A stretch of 64,000 bases of DNA from positions 5,766,001 through 5,830,000 of the forward strand of contig NZ_CP059733.1 in NCBI RefSeq assembly GCF_000948985.2, read 5' to 3'. Origin of the DNA: Thalassomonas viridans. GTDB taxonomy: Bacteria > Pseudomonadota > Gammaproteobacteria > Enterobacterales > Alteromonadaceae. The position numbers and the translations under genes are program-made. The notes below the pieces were generated by a model. The model was given only the letters and a program-made list of their open reading frames with translations, made no database searches and was not told where the DNA came from. Shown piece by piece: positions 34,748 to 43,033 of the stretch. The first letter of the stretch is position 1. Each line of letters begins with the position of its first letter.

Positions 34748-35272
34748 TTAACCGAAACGCTGTTCAAGTTCCGCCAGGCGAAACTCCTGCAACATTTGCC
34801 GGTGCAGGGTGTTGATTTGTACTTCCGCCAGCTGCGCAAACTCTTCATCAAGGATCAGGTTAAGGTTCTCAGTACCGACGACTACTGTGATACTGTCGGT
34901 TGGCAGGGCTTGAATATTAAGGGTGAACCATTGCAAAATCTTCACCACGGGTGTGCGATAACCCAGAGTTTTTCCCGCCTGGGAATACACCCCCAGCAAA
35001 GTGCCGTCCGCCAGGAAGATACCGATTTCCCGGATGGCATATTCAAGCTCGCCTTCGAACTTGCCCGCCAGGCGCAGGTTTTGGCCATCCCCCTGATAAT
35101 CGGCAATTTCAATCCGTTCTTTTTCGCTAAGCAAAGCCGTCTGACTTTTATCCGGGGCATAGGCGCTGTCGCCAAAGGCCATATGGGTAATTTCAGCCTT
35201 CAGGCCCCTGTCTTGTGCAGACAACAGCTGCTCCAGCCCGGCTTGTGTAAACTGCAGTTTAAGACCCGCCAT
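34748..35272 (-). CDS. Tail fibre collar/N-terminal domain protein (module 1)
   Basis: 174 residues. LKLQFTQAGLEQLLSAQDRG, ITHMAFGDSAYAP and FEGELEYAIREIGIFLADGT are the Phage tail-collar fibre N-terminal (P2 gpH-like, DUF3751) pattern: docks on gpI and carries the distal fibre. The ATG overlaps the gpI stop. A close relative sits in module 4 (45262-45786), again 174 residues, so the fibre is built from two separate polypeptides (collar plus tip). Confidence 0.85.
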   Translation of the reverse strand: MAGLKLQFTQAGLEQLLSAQDRGLKAEITHMAFGDSAYAPDKSQTALLSEKERIEIADYQGDGQNLRLAGKFEGELEYAIREIGIFLADGTLLGVYSQAGKTLGYRTPVVKILQWFTLNIQALPTDSITVVVGTENLNLILDEEFAQLAEVQINTLHRQMLQEFRLAELEQRFG

Positions 35273-35937
35273 TAAACAATTCCTTCTAAGTTAATATCCG
35301 ATAAACATAACTGGTAACTGACCGCTGCCGCCGACAGCCCGTTGCTGAGTTCACCGGGAACCACGGCAAGGGGCTCAAACTCCTGGTCAATAAACCCGGT
35401 TGCCGGTGAGGCCGCAGCGGCCAGGGCAAAATTTTCTTCCAGCGACAGCCCCAGCTCGACATCAAAATGAATCACACCACGCCGCGCCGATTTGACCACC
35501 CGGGTAACCTGCTCCAGCATTTCCCGGGTGATCAACCCGTCGTCGTTGTCGGTAAGGTTTTCATTGATTAGCGCCACCACAGTCATAGTGCCCGGGGTTT
35601 GGCTGCCGTCGGGAGCCCACCATTCGCGCAGCTGGGTTTTAATATTTAAACCGTCCAGTGCCTGCTGCACCGCGTAAGGGGTGCCTTTGTAACGGTGGAC
35701 ATCAAAAGAATTCTGCACGACCTGGCGCTTAATATGCTCCGGCCAGTTGTCATCCCATTCATCCACCGAAAAGGCCCAGGCAAGCCAGGGCAAAAGAGAC
35801 AAGGGGCAGGCTTCTGGCTCCCATAACCGGGATACCGGCACCGGCAAATCGGTCGCCGCCTTAATCACTTGCTCCAGGTGAGACTCCAATGTTGTGGCAT
35901 TCGGCGGCAACAAACTTCCCGGCTCAATGTTACTCAT
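35272..35937 (-). CDS. Baseplate protein I, copy 1 (P2 gpI-like)
   Basis: 221 residues from ATG 35937, overlapping the J1 stop. gpI signature: SLLPPNATTLESHLEQV... LWEPEACPLSLLPWLAWAF... HRYKGTPYAVQQALDGL... LREWW. gpI binds gpJ at the outer wedge and anchors fibres. Most similar by eye to I3. Followed by collar, tip and chaperone genes, forming a complete arm module. Confidence 0.93.
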   Translation of the reverse strand: MSNIEPGSLLPPNATTLESHLEQVIKAATDLPVPVSRLWEPEACPLSLLPWLAWAFSVDEWDDNWPEHIKRQVVQNSFDVHRYKGTPYAVQQALDGLNIKTQLREWWAPDGSQTPGTMTVVALINENLTDNDDGLITREMLEQVTRVVKSARRGVIHFDVELGLSLEENFALAAAASPATGFIDQEFEPLAVVPGELSNGLSAAAVSYQLCLSDINLEGIV

Positions 35938-36865
35938 CCACGCCTCCCACACTGATCTTGATGCCGCGGCAATATGCCGCCTGGACGGCGTTCATTTTCA
36001 AATCGGCAACCGGACTGATAAGTTCTACGCTGTGTACCCCCGCCTGATGCAGGGCGGCATACAAACCGGAAAGGGTGACGTCATAACCCAGCTTATGGCG
36101 GTCGGCCACATAAGCCTGCACCGCAACCTCAGCTGCCTGGGTGATCACATCCCCCGAGGGGCCCGGCAAAATTGTCAGCACCGCCTCCACTTCATATTCA
36201 TGTACCTCGGCGGCAACCACAGAAACCTTATCGCCGAGAGGGCGTACTTTTGAAGCCTTGTCCAGCACGGTGCTGCCGTCATCGGATAAACCGAAATGGC
36301 GGCGCACGCTGGAAAGCAAGTTTTCATTCGGTATGCCATTGCCTTCCCGTCCCAGAATAGTCACCACCATATTGCAGGGACTCGGGCTGGAAGCATCGGC
36401 ATCGAGTACTTCACCGCTGGCGGATAAGGCATGGAAGACATAGGCGTCCTCGCTGCCGGCGGTGTTTAAACCGTCAAAAGCCATCTGGATGCGGCGACGG
36501 TAACCGGTATCCTCTTCCAGGACTTGTATTACCGGCGGCGACGCCAGCAGGTCTTCCGCCTGAAGCTCCAGGCGTTCAACATTATAACGGGCGCCTATGG
36601 CATCAAGATCTTTGCCTGTGGCGCTGGCAAGCATGTTGGCCCGGGTGGCATCGTTAATTTTCGCTTCCAGCAGAATTTCCCGGTAGGCGAAAACCTGCAA
36701 TGCTTTGGCCAGCGGCTCAGACTCAAGCGCCAGCACTTCGGCGTATGCGGGTTCCAGCCCCACCAGAATATCTTTTAATTGCCGGTAGGTGGTTTCAAAG
36801 TCCGGGGACTGGATGATGTCCGGGACCGGGACCTTAGACAGGTCCAAGAGTTTAAATGCAGTCAT
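35930..36865 (-). CDS. Baseplate protein J, copy 1 (P2 gpJ-like)
   Basis: 311 residues, Baseplate_J family (T4 gp6-like): VPVPDIIQSPDFETTYRQLK, EVLALESEPLAKALQVFAYRE, ATRANMLASATGKDLDAIG ARYNVERL, YRRRIQMAFDGLNTAGSEDAY, and C-terminal ALHQAGVHSVELISPVADL. Builds the wedge with W and I. Close to J3, more distant from J2 and J4. Transcribed from the palindromic element at 37031-37074. Confidence 0.94.
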   Translation of the reverse strand: MTAFKLLDLSKVPVPDIIQSPDFETTYRQLKDILVGLEPAYAEVLALESEPLAKALQVFAYREILLEAKINDATRANMLASATGKDLDAIGARYNVERLELQAEDLLASPPVIQVLEEDTGYRRRIQMAFDGLNTAGSEDAYVFHALSASGEVLDADASSPSPCNMVVTILGREGNGIPNENLLSSVRRHFGLSDDGSTVLDKASKVRPLGDKVSVVAAEVHEYEVEAVLTILPGPSGDVITQAAEVAVQAYVADRHKLGYDVTLSGLYAALHQAGVHSVELISPVADLKMNAVQAAYCRGIKISVGGVDE

Positions 36866-37030
36866 ATCATCCCTGTAATGAGTTGCTCCGCCGGTTTCGG
36901 GGAGATTAGAAATTTAACCGGCCTTAACTGACATCCGTTGCAAAAGCAGGAAGACAGCCAGTTAACGCTTGAGTTGTCCCTTTTGAAATTAAAGAAGAGT
37001 GCTGTTTGCTTTCTTACTCAGCATAAGTCC

Positions 37031-37074
37031 ATGATACGCTTTTTTTCATAAGACAACAGGTCAAGTGTGACCGG
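37031..37074 (-). promoter_or_regulatory. Palindromic promoter element, copy 3
   Basis: CAGGTCA-N4-TGACCGG (37057-37074), 22-bp spacer with a run of A on the minus strand, then TATCAT (37031-37036). It precedes J1/I1, with a leader of about 165 bases containing a 7-bp inverted repeat (GCCGGTT...AACCGGC). Confidence 0.75.
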
Positions 37075-37114
37075 CATAAATAGATGCATAGAAGACAGAG
37101 TTATGCCCTGTTTC

Positions 37115-37948
37115 CTACCCGGCAGCACTGGTGTGTTTAATACCGATAAAAGCAAAATTAGTGGCAGACCAGGGAGTAGCCGACCATGTGCCCAACCAAC
37201 CGGATGCCGTATAGGTTATACCGCCGGTCAGCTTCCTGACACTGGCCCGCAAGCTTGAAACGCCGTGATCATAAGAGTCGCTCAGGGTCATCTCCCCTAA
37301 GATCGGCTGCCTGATGTAATGCACCTCGTCAGTACGCAGACTTTTACGGCCCGTATGCTGCTGATAATCGCTGGCGACCACAGCCGAGCTGTGTTTGCGG
37401 CCAAACGACAACTTGGTATCACCGCCTTCCACGGCAATCCCGGAATAATCCGACAGCAGATGACCGAATTCGCTGACATGCTGATCAGACAGCTTCAGTT
37501 TGCGCACGTCGTAATCGTGAAAAATCCGCGCCAGGCGTGAGCGCACCGGCGCCGACATCCGCGCCAGGTTGATGATACGGGTGACATCCTCATCACCCGG
37601 CACCTTACCCGGATCTATCTGATATTCATAAAAGTGCCGCCCGGGCTCTTCATGCTCGATATCCGGGCTGACTATGCCTAACCATAACAGCGCCATTTTC
37701 AGCGCTCCCGGAGTGCCGCGGATACGCTGCCAGTTCAGGCCCGTGGTCAGCATCTGGCGCATATCGCTGCTGTAGGGCAAGATAGCTTCCAGGCCATATT
37801 CCCACACCAGCCAGTGCAGCAGCTCGTCCGACGGGGTATTTTTCAGCTCCCGGATCTGCTGTAACGCCTGCTCAAACTCCGGCTTAAACTGGTTGAGCTC
37901 TTCCAAATGGCGCTGCAGCTCGGAAGCATTGGGAGGTAATAAGCTCAT
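37115..37948 (-). CDS. Baseplate protein I, copy 2 (divergent, long)
   Basis: 277 residues; ATG 37948 overlaps the J2 stop (TAATG). Keeps the gpI opening (SLLPPNASELQRHLEELNQF) and RGTPGALKMALLWLG but lacks the 'W.P..CP..LLPWLAW' helix of the others and has a ~100-residue C-terminal extension (after about 170) with FGRKHSSAVVASD and a Trp/Gly-rich end. No fibre gene follows, so the extension may itself be the distal part. The most divergent of four. Confidence 0.82.
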   Translation of the reverse strand: MSLLPPNASELQRHLEELNQFKPEFEQALQQIRELKNTPSDELLHWLVWEYGLEAILPYSSDMRQMLTTGLNWQRIRGTPGALKMALLWLGIVSPDIEHEEPGRHFYEYQIDPGKVPGDEDVTRIINLARMSAPVRSRLARIFHDYDVRKLKLSDQHVSEFGHLLSDYSGIAVEGGDTKLSFGRKHSSAVVASDYQQHTGRKSLRTDEVHYIRQPILGEMTLSDSYDHGVSSLRASVRKLTGGITYTASGWLGTWSATPWSATNFAFIGIKHTSAAG

Positions 37949-38796
37949 TATTGCCCCCGTGATTTCAAGGTTAACTTGATATCGCCCGGCACCACACACT
38001 GGTTGGCGGCAATTGAAATCAATTCTGTAGGCGTGGTGCGCTCGACATAATGGATACCGTCTTTGTGCAGCTGAGCATCGAGCCAGCTAGTGGTAAGATC
38101 CCAGCCAAGTTCCGCCGACTGCTCCCAGGCATCAAGCAGGCTTTGTTCCAGGGAGTCAAAGATCACCTGCGGCGTATCCGGGTGCAGATGGATATCGGCA
38201 GTAACATCTACAGGAATAAGCTCTGCAGACACCACTTCCACGGTATCGGTAAGCATTTGCACATCTTCTGCGGTCACATGCTCACGCACCTTGGCAACCA
38301 CTTCATCAATATCATAACCGGTACGCACCAAAACGGAGACCCGTACCTGTCCCGGCACCGGGCTGTCAATTTCCACATCACGGATCGCCACGGGATCCAC
38401 TTCTATCGCCCGGCTGCGGTAATGGGCCTTGCTGCCGGCGGTGCTTGAGGCGATAGTACGGTCGCGGATACGCAAACGAAAGGTTTCATCGTCTTCCTGC
38501 GGTGAACGGATCACCCCGTAGAACACCCCCAGATTATCCAAATCCGCCGCCTTTGCCGTGGCCAGCAAGTTGGCATAAACGGCTTCGTTAATACGCTGGC
38601 GCAGCAGCATTTCCCGGTAGCTTTCCAGCTGCAGGTTCTGCACTAAAGGCTCGCTTTCCAGCTCCAGCGCTTCGGCATACTGAGGCGCCATTGCCAGCAG
38701 ACGCTGCTTGCGCTCCTGGAACAACTGCTCAAACTCGATAGTTTCAATAACATCAGGGGATGGCAGTGCGTTAAAATCAATAGAACTGTTACTCAT
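37948..38796 (-). CDS. Baseplate protein J, copy 2 (divergent)
   Basis: 282 residues from ATG 38796 (AGAGGA upstream). Baseplate_J pattern: LPSPDVIETIEFEQLFQERK, EALELESEPLVQNLQLESYRE, RINEAVYANLLATAKAADLD, RLRIRDRTIASSTAGSKAHY, and HKDGIHYVERTTP. Distinct lineage from J1/J3/J4. Unlike J1 and J3 it has no palindromic element upstream; a hairpin abuts its ribosome binding site, so its control differs. Confidence 0.92.
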   Translation of the reverse strand: MSNSSIDFNALPSPDVIETIEFEQLFQERKQRLLAMAPQYAEALELESEPLVQNLQLESYREMLLRQRINEAVYANLLATAKAADLDNLGVFYGVIRSPQEDDETFRLRIRDRTIASSTAGSKAHYRSRAIEVDPVAIRDVEIDSPVPGQVRVSVLVRTGYDIDEVVAKVREHVTAEDVQMLTDTVEVVSAELIPVDVTADIHLHPDTPQVIFDSLEQSLLDAWEQSAELGWDLTTSWLDAQLHKDGIHYVERTTPTELISIAANQCVVPGDIKLTLKSRGQ

Positions 38797-38816
38797 ATTT
38801 TCCTCTACAAATATAA

Positions 38817-38844
38817 GAAAGCCCGGCAATAACCATTGCCGGGC
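38817..38844 (-). terminator. Hairpin directly upstream of J2
   Basis: Perfect ten-base stem GCCCGGCAAT / ATTGCCGGGC with a four-base loop, followed on the minus strand by TTTCTTAT and then the J2 ribosome binding site. Either a terminator (weak T-run) that must be read through or an mRNA 5' stabiliser. Confidence 0.6.
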
Positions 38845-38947
38845 CGGGTAATTTAAGGCGCTTGCCTTGAGTTAGGGTCACTATGGAGGTATTGATTTGG
38901 CTGTCTGATTCAATAGTACAAGCTAATCAATAAGGAATACTCTCATG

Positions 38948-38985
38948 AAAAAAAGCGCCCGCATTAACCCAAGTGCTAAGCGGGC
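38948..38985 (-). terminator. Terminator after the module 3 operon
   Basis: GCCCGC / GCGGGC stem with a run of T on the minus strand (seven A at 38948-38954 on the plus), nested inside a second inverted repeat (TCATGAAA...TTTCATGA). It lies just after the DUF1353 gene stop and ends the long J3-to-DUF1353 unit. Confidence 0.65.
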
Positions 38986-39037
38986 AAAGTTTCATGAAAC
39001 ATCTTTTACAACAGCATTGACGGCAAGTAAACAGCGG

Positions 39038-39364
39038 TTAATAACTGCCTCTGCCAAACCATTTCACCGCCAGGTACATAATTTTCGCTTTGGACTTTTT
39101 CACCCGGCAACGGCGCAGATTCTTGTAAAACAACTTATCCGCCCAGGGTTTGGTCTTAATTGCCTGTTGGTAACACCTGTCATGTACCCAGGCGGCAATC
39201 CAGCCCTGCTCAACCCGGTTGACATACCAACGCAGGTACCAGGGGGAAGAAAAACCATCGGATAACATGCCGGCAGGTAGATCCAGCTCAGGGGTTTGTA
39301 TTGAAGTAGTTAAAATAAACTTGTCTAAGTCATCGCGATACAAAGCAGAAACATCTGGCATCAT
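39038..39364 (-). CDS. DUF1353-family phage protein
   Basis: 108 residues (the second Met is also possible). Motifs LPAGMLSDGFSSPWYLRWYV, AAWVHDRCYQQ, WADKLFYKNLRRC, YLAVKWFG match DUF1353, a small conserved phage protein with a His-Asp (WVHD) core of unknown activity, reported in tail or lysis regions. Last gene of the module 3 operon, starting two bases after the 39366 gene ends. Confidence 0.85.
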   Translation of the reverse strand: MMPDVSALYRDDLDKFILTTSIQTPELDLPAGMLSDGFSSPWYLRWYVNRVEQGWIAAWVHDRCYQQAIKTKPWADKLFYKNLRRCRVKKSKAKIMYLAVKWFGRGSY

Positions 39365-39365
39365 G

Positions 39366-39884
39366 TTAAATCACCGCAAACCTGTACTCTTCGATACTGA
39401 ACTTAGGCTCATCTAATTCGGCATTAATCAGTTCATTATTCACTACCCACATACCGCCGGTTTTAAAATTCATAGTCAGGGTCAATTTGCCATCTTTAAC
39501 TTCAGCCAACATTAATTGCGTTCTGCCGGTATCAATGCGTTTAAAAGGCACGAGAAACTTTTGATCAATAATGGCTAAGGTACCGCTTGCAATGAACTGC
39601 TCACCTTCAAAAACCGTATATTGATTCTTAACATCAGAGAAACCGGCGACAGTCCCGGTAACATCTTCAATCACAGCAGGTATTAATGGTTTCGTAATAT
39701 TTTCAACAGCCTTTACCTGTGAGTGCGAACTGAAAACGCCCTCAAAATAGCTGTCACCTATTGCAACCTGTATATCGCCATTTAATAAGATAAGATCATC
39801 CGCATCCACCGCATTGGTGTATTCATACAACCCCACTACGGTATTTTCTGATATGTGCGCATAAGTAAAATTCATTTTATTCAC
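39366..39884 (-). CDS. Fibre partner-type protein, module 3
   Basis: 172 residues. Residues from about 95 onward share a domain with the partners of fibres B and C: LVPFKRIDTGRTQLMLAEVK, DGKLTLTMNF, GGMWVVNNELINAEL. The N-terminal half differs and lacks the W-x-x-E-x-x-A motif. The ATG overlaps the preceding gene by eight bases. Probably a fibre-associated subunit. No named family. Confidence 0.55.
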   Translation of the reverse strand: MNKMNFTYAHISENTVVGLYEYTNAVDADDLILLNGDIQVAIGDSYFEGVFSSHSQVKAVENITKPLIPAVIEDVTGTVAGFSDVKNQYTVFEGEQFIASGTLAIIDQKFLVPFKRIDTGRTQLMLAEVKDGKLTLTMNFKTGGMWVVNNELINAELDEPKFSIEEYRFAVI

Positions 39885-40212
39885 CTAATACCGTCCAATA
39901 AACTGTCGCATTGCCATGATTATGGTTTCCGTAACTCTTCCCTGAATTTACTTCCAGGTTCGTATTAGAAGTCAGCCTGACAGCGGCAGTATAGGGCAAT
40001 ACCATATCTGGACTATTATATGGTTTATCAGGCCAATGAGCATGAAGCCCGTTGGCAACACTACAAGTTGCATATGCCTTATTCTGATCGAACTGCGTTG
40101 CCGGTATGGTAACGTTGATTGTCGTATTCGTCCCGATTGTCGTGATTCCCTGAGCAATAACTTTTACTCCGCCGCCTGCACCTGCTAAATAGTTACTGGC
40201 TTCAACACTCAT
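39877..40212 (-). CDS. Small fibre-tip-like protein, module 3
   Basis: 111 residues: VEASNYLAGAGGGVKVIAQG, TTINVTIPATQFDQNKAY, SYGNHNHGNATVYWTVL. The regular short beta strands, lack of signal, and the HNHG cluster are like distal phage fibre or tip domains. Not assigned to a family. Part of a run of small, tightly packed module 3 genes. Confidence 0.5.
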   Translation of the reverse strand: MSVEASNYLAGAGGGVKVIAQGITTIGTNTTINVTIPATQFDQNKAYATCSVANGLHAHWPDKPYNSPDMVLPYTAAVRLTSNTNLEVNSGKSYGNHNHGNATVYWTVLGE

Positions 40213-40596
40213 TTAAACACCTCCCGTAGCTGTTACCTGCATAAGCCAATTGGCCGCATCATTTTTAAATAAAGTCACTTGCAATGGCATATTGCTCATA
40301 GTAATGGTATCTCCGATATTATTGCCATCTGGGGCAAAAATAACCCCTTCATCTGTAACAACCGTTATTACATTGCTACTGACAGAGAAGCGGTTGATGA
40401 TGACCTTATCTCCTGGCAGAAAACTCGATTCATCTAAAGTATAAGTAACGGCTGACGGGGTTAACCAAACGTTCAATTCGGTAATAACCGCCTCGCGTGT
40501 AACCGTCATAGAAGCAGGGTTCTGATGGCTTACCTTAGTTTCCAGATCCTCATATGAGGCCAGGCCGTCACCACTCTGATCGGTTAATATACTCAT
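40213..40596 (-). CDS. Small beta-rich fibre protein, module 3
   Basis: 127 residues from ATG 40596, overlapping the upstream gene stop. Begins SILTDQSGDGLASYEDLETK and continues as a beta sandwich (VITELNVWLTPSAVTYTL... GDKVIINRF... GDTITMSNMPLQVTLFKNDA) similar in style to phage tail 'stabilisation/tip' domains. No family recognised. Confidence 0.5.
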   Translation of the reverse strand: MSILTDQSGDGLASYEDLETKVSHQNPASMTVTREAVITELNVWLTPSAVTYTLDESSFLPGDKVIINRFSVSSNVITVVTDEGVIFAPDGNNIGDTITMSNMPLQVTLFKNDAANWLMQVTATGGV

Positions 40597-41024
40597 AGCC
40601 GCCACCCTCCATTGCTAAAAATAAATGTTCTTCCAATGCCGGCTTTTGACATCTGATATTCAGTGCCTGCTTCCCCTCCCCTAGCAATCGTTTTTCCAGC
40701 AGGTGCCAGCACCCTTGCCGGATTTTCTTTACTCGCCCCTGCACTGCTGTCGAGCAACACAGTTAAACTGCAACCCTCAATAACATCATCCGGCAACTGC
40801 AAGCTGGTGATCGCTGTAAACAAGTACCGACCACCAGCAATCGCTGTAGTTGCAGAATTCACCATCTTGTAATGGGCCATTTGCGCCGGGATACCGCCTT
40901 TGCTGGTACCGTCACCGATAAAGAGCTGATTTTCTTCCGGCGACCAGCCGGGTTCGCCATTGGCGAGTACAGTGTTTTGACGATCGGCATCTGTGCCCCG
41001 TCGAAATTGTATTTGACGCCCCAT
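40593..41024 (-). CDS. Mtd-N-terminal-like fibre protein, module 3 (second copy)
   Basis: 143 residues. Opens RQIQFRRGTDADRQNTVLAN, GEPGWSPEENQLFIGDGTSKGG, the 'IQ.RRGT...GE..w....lyiGDGtt.GG' element known from Mtd/hyaluronidase-type phage receptor-binding proteins, followed by a beta domain (ITSLQLPDDVIEGCSLTVLL). The same element opens the adjacent upstream gene, so the two are related by duplication of the docking region. Confidence 0.7.
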   Translation of the reverse strand: MGRQIQFRRGTDADRQNTVLANGEPGWSPEENQLFIGDGTSKGGIPAQMAHYKMVNSATTAIAGGRYLFTAITSLQLPDDVIEGCSLTVLLDSSAGASKENPARVLAPAGKTIARGGEAGTEYQMSKAGIGRTFIFSNGGWRL

Positions 41025-41689
41025 TAAAAGGTTCCTCCGTCAATATTGCCGCCTTCCACCGCCAGTCCCAGGGAGTTCACCCAGTTACGGACCCAGGCAG
41101 TGGAGGCTATATTGGTGCTGTTGTCATCGGTGCTTGGGGTTGTCGTTTTCGGCGTACCGGTAAAGGTGGGCGAAGCAAACATACTGGCTTTTGATTCATT
41201 GCTGACATTCGCTAAACCAACATCCGCTTTTGAAATGGTCAGGGCACCGGTTTTACCGTTTACCGACAGCACAGAATCCGTCGGGGTACGCAATAGAACC
41301 CAGTTACTCAGGACATTCGCCGGAGCCGCTTTCAGGATATAGGTTTTGTTCTCATCCGAACGTATGGCCAGATCCCCCGTTTGCGCCGTTAACGCCAGCA
41401 TCGCCGACTGGCTGGCGACGGCAAAAGGCTCCCCTATCGCCAGGCTGGGTAAGGCAGACTCAGGAATTTTGCCGCTGCCGTCCAGCAGCAATACCTGGTT
41501 GGCGTTGCTACCGGCATCTTTATAACTGGCAGAGCCTAAACCATGAAAAATATCGATACCGCCCGGTGTGGTGCCGTCACCGACATACAGGCGTTTGCCG
41601 TCGGTGATCCAGATAGGTTCACCGGCAGCCGGGGTGACACTGCCACGGTTGGCTTCAACACCGCGGCGCATCTGTATTTGATTACTCAT
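41024..41689 (-). CDS. Mtd-N-terminal-like fibre protein, module 3 (first copy)
   Basis: 221 residues. N-terminus NQIQMRRGVEANRGSVTPAA, GEPIWITDGKRLYVGDGTTPGG (fibre attachment element), then ALPSLAIGEPFAVASQ, a VNGKTGALTISKADVGLANV segment (phage tail repeat often next to trimerising helices) and a C-terminal TTTPSTDDNSTNIASTAWVR region typical of tail fibres. The ending GGNIDGGTF echoes the end of the 41763 protein. Inferred trimeric fibre shaft. Confidence 0.78.
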   Translation of the reverse strand: MSNQIQMRRGVEANRGSVTPAAGEPIWITDGKRLYVGDGTTPGGIDIFHGLGSASYKDAGSNANQVLLLDGSGKIPESALPSLAIGEPFAVASQSAMLALTAQTGDLAIRSDENKTYILKAAPANVLSNWVLLRTPTDSVLSVNGKTGALTISKADVGLANVSNESKASMFASPTFTGTPKTTTPSTDDNSTNIASTAWVRNWVNSLGLAVEGGNIDGGTF

Positions 41690-41762
41690 AAAAGTATTCC
41701 GTCAAACTGATTGTTTAGCTGGTGCCGGTCATTTCAACCGGCCCTTGATAACGGGGGTGGAG

Positions 41763-42308
41763 TTAAATCACACCGCCGTCGATAGGGGATGAATTCGGGA
41801 ATGAATCGGTAAAATTACCGCCGTCCAGGCTTAATAAGCCGACAAACTTATTGATTTCGTTTTCCACCCAGCTTTGGGTGGCATAGACCATAGAAGGATC
41901 AACTTTAAGGTTAACAACATCCGATTGCACCACGTCGATCACGGCCTTAATGCCCAGTTCGGCGGAAGCATTGGCTTCTATGCTGGGTTTGAAGGTTTCA
42001 GGGTACTTAACGATAACGAAGGCTTCATCGTCTTCGGTATAAAAGGCGGCTTCACGCACGTAAAAGCCTCCTTCGGAAGAAGGCACTATACCGACCACTT
42101 CCACCAGGGATTCGGCATCGGCTACCGCCACCGAACTGTTAATTAGCCCGCGGAACACTTCATTGCTCAGGCCTTCGGCATTCGGTAAGATCTCGCCGTC
42201 ACCCACGGCAAATTTGGTAATATTTATTTTTAACCCGGTGCCAATCGCATTTTTTACTTTCGCGCGGCCCGCTGGGGTTAACATGGTCCAATAATTAGGT
42301 TGAGCCAT
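41763..42308 (-). CDS. Tail fibre collar/N-terminal domain protein (module 3)
   Basis: 181 residues from ATG 42308 (AGGAG upstream). Tail-collar N-terminal pattern: YWTMLTPAGRAKVKNAIGTG, ITKFAVGDGEILPNAEG, GGFYVREAAFYTEDDEAF. Docks on I3 and carries the Mtd-like shaft proteins. The C-terminal 'GGNF..S.P.SSPIDGGVI' resembles the end of the next gene product, suggesting a common distal joint. Confidence 0.82.
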   Translation of the reverse strand: MAQPNYWTMLTPAGRAKVKNAIGTGLKINITKFAVGDGEILPNAEGLSNEVFRGLINSSVAVADAESLVEVVGIVPSSEGGFYVREAAFYTEDDEAFVIVKYPETFKPSIEANASAELGIKAVIDVVQSDVVNLKVDPSMVYATQSWVENEINKFVGLLSLDGGNFTDSFPNSSPIDGGVI

Positions 42309-42361
42309 AGGATTAAAACTCCTGGTAAGGTTTTTTGACAAATATTAGGGAGCTGCTCAGG

Positions 42362-43033
42362 TCAAGCCTGCTCAAAAGCAGGTAAAATTTTGATCTCATT
42401 TAACGTGCTGACGGCGCTTGCCAATGTGAAAGTCGCATCACTGCTCAGCTCGCTGGCATACCAGGGCTGGACAGTCACGGTTGAGCTGCCAAGCTGGGCC
42501 ATCGCCAAAAGCGGCGATGCCTTAGCCGTTAAATTCAAAGACAGGCTGTAATGGGCGGAGCCGCGTTTATTGCTGCTGACCGAGTCATGTATCTGCTCAA
42601 TTAAAACCGGCGTAATCCCCTGCTCTGAAACATCAACTGCTATGGCAAAGGTTCCGGGTTCGGCATTGGGCTCAACTTCGAACCATTCGTGAATATGGCT
42701 GTTAAGTTGCAGCGGCTCCAGCGCTTTTTCGATGGCATAGCGGGTGCCCTGGTAACTATGTACTTTAAACGAGTTGGCAATCACGCCGCGCCGGGTTGAT
42801 TCAGGCCAGCTATCGTCCCAGTTCTTAACCCCGTTAGCCCAGGCAAGCCAGGGCAACAGGGGCTCGGGACAGGATTCCGGCTGCCAAAGCCTGGTTATTT
42901 CAACAGCCGGCAGATTATCGGCACTGAAACCGATATTCATCACTTGCTCCAGCTGATATTCAAGCTCGCTGGCATTGGCCGGCAAACTGCTGATATTAAC
43001 CGTACCGCCGGAGGATAAATCAAGATCAGACAT
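42362..43033 (-). CDS. Baseplate protein I, copy 3
   Basis: 223 residues. SSLPANASELEYQLEQVMNI, ITRLWQPESCPEPLLPWLAW, HSYQGTRYAIEKALEPLQL, HIHEWFEVEPNAEPGT. Close to I1. The ATG lies within the J3 end, so J3 and I3 are coupled. The C-terminal ~50 residues are unique (beta-type) and likely hold the fibre. Confidence 0.93.
   Translation of the reverse strand: MSDLDLSSGGTVNISSLPANASELEYQLEQVMNIGFSADNLPAVEITRLWQPESCPEPLLPWLAWANGVKNWDDSWPESTRRGVIANSFKVHSYQGTRYAIEKALEPLQLNSHIHEWFEVEPNAEPGTFAIAVDVSEQGITPVLIEQIHDSVSSNKRGSAHYSLSLNLTAKASPLLAMAQLGSSTVTVQPWYASELSSDATFTLASAVSTLNEIKILPAFEQA

Noticed and set aside
42336..42373. CAGGTCAAGCCTGCTC resembling a seventh palindromic element
   Set aside because: It overlaps the stop codon of I3, the right arm is poor and no -10-like hexamer is at the 22-bp position.
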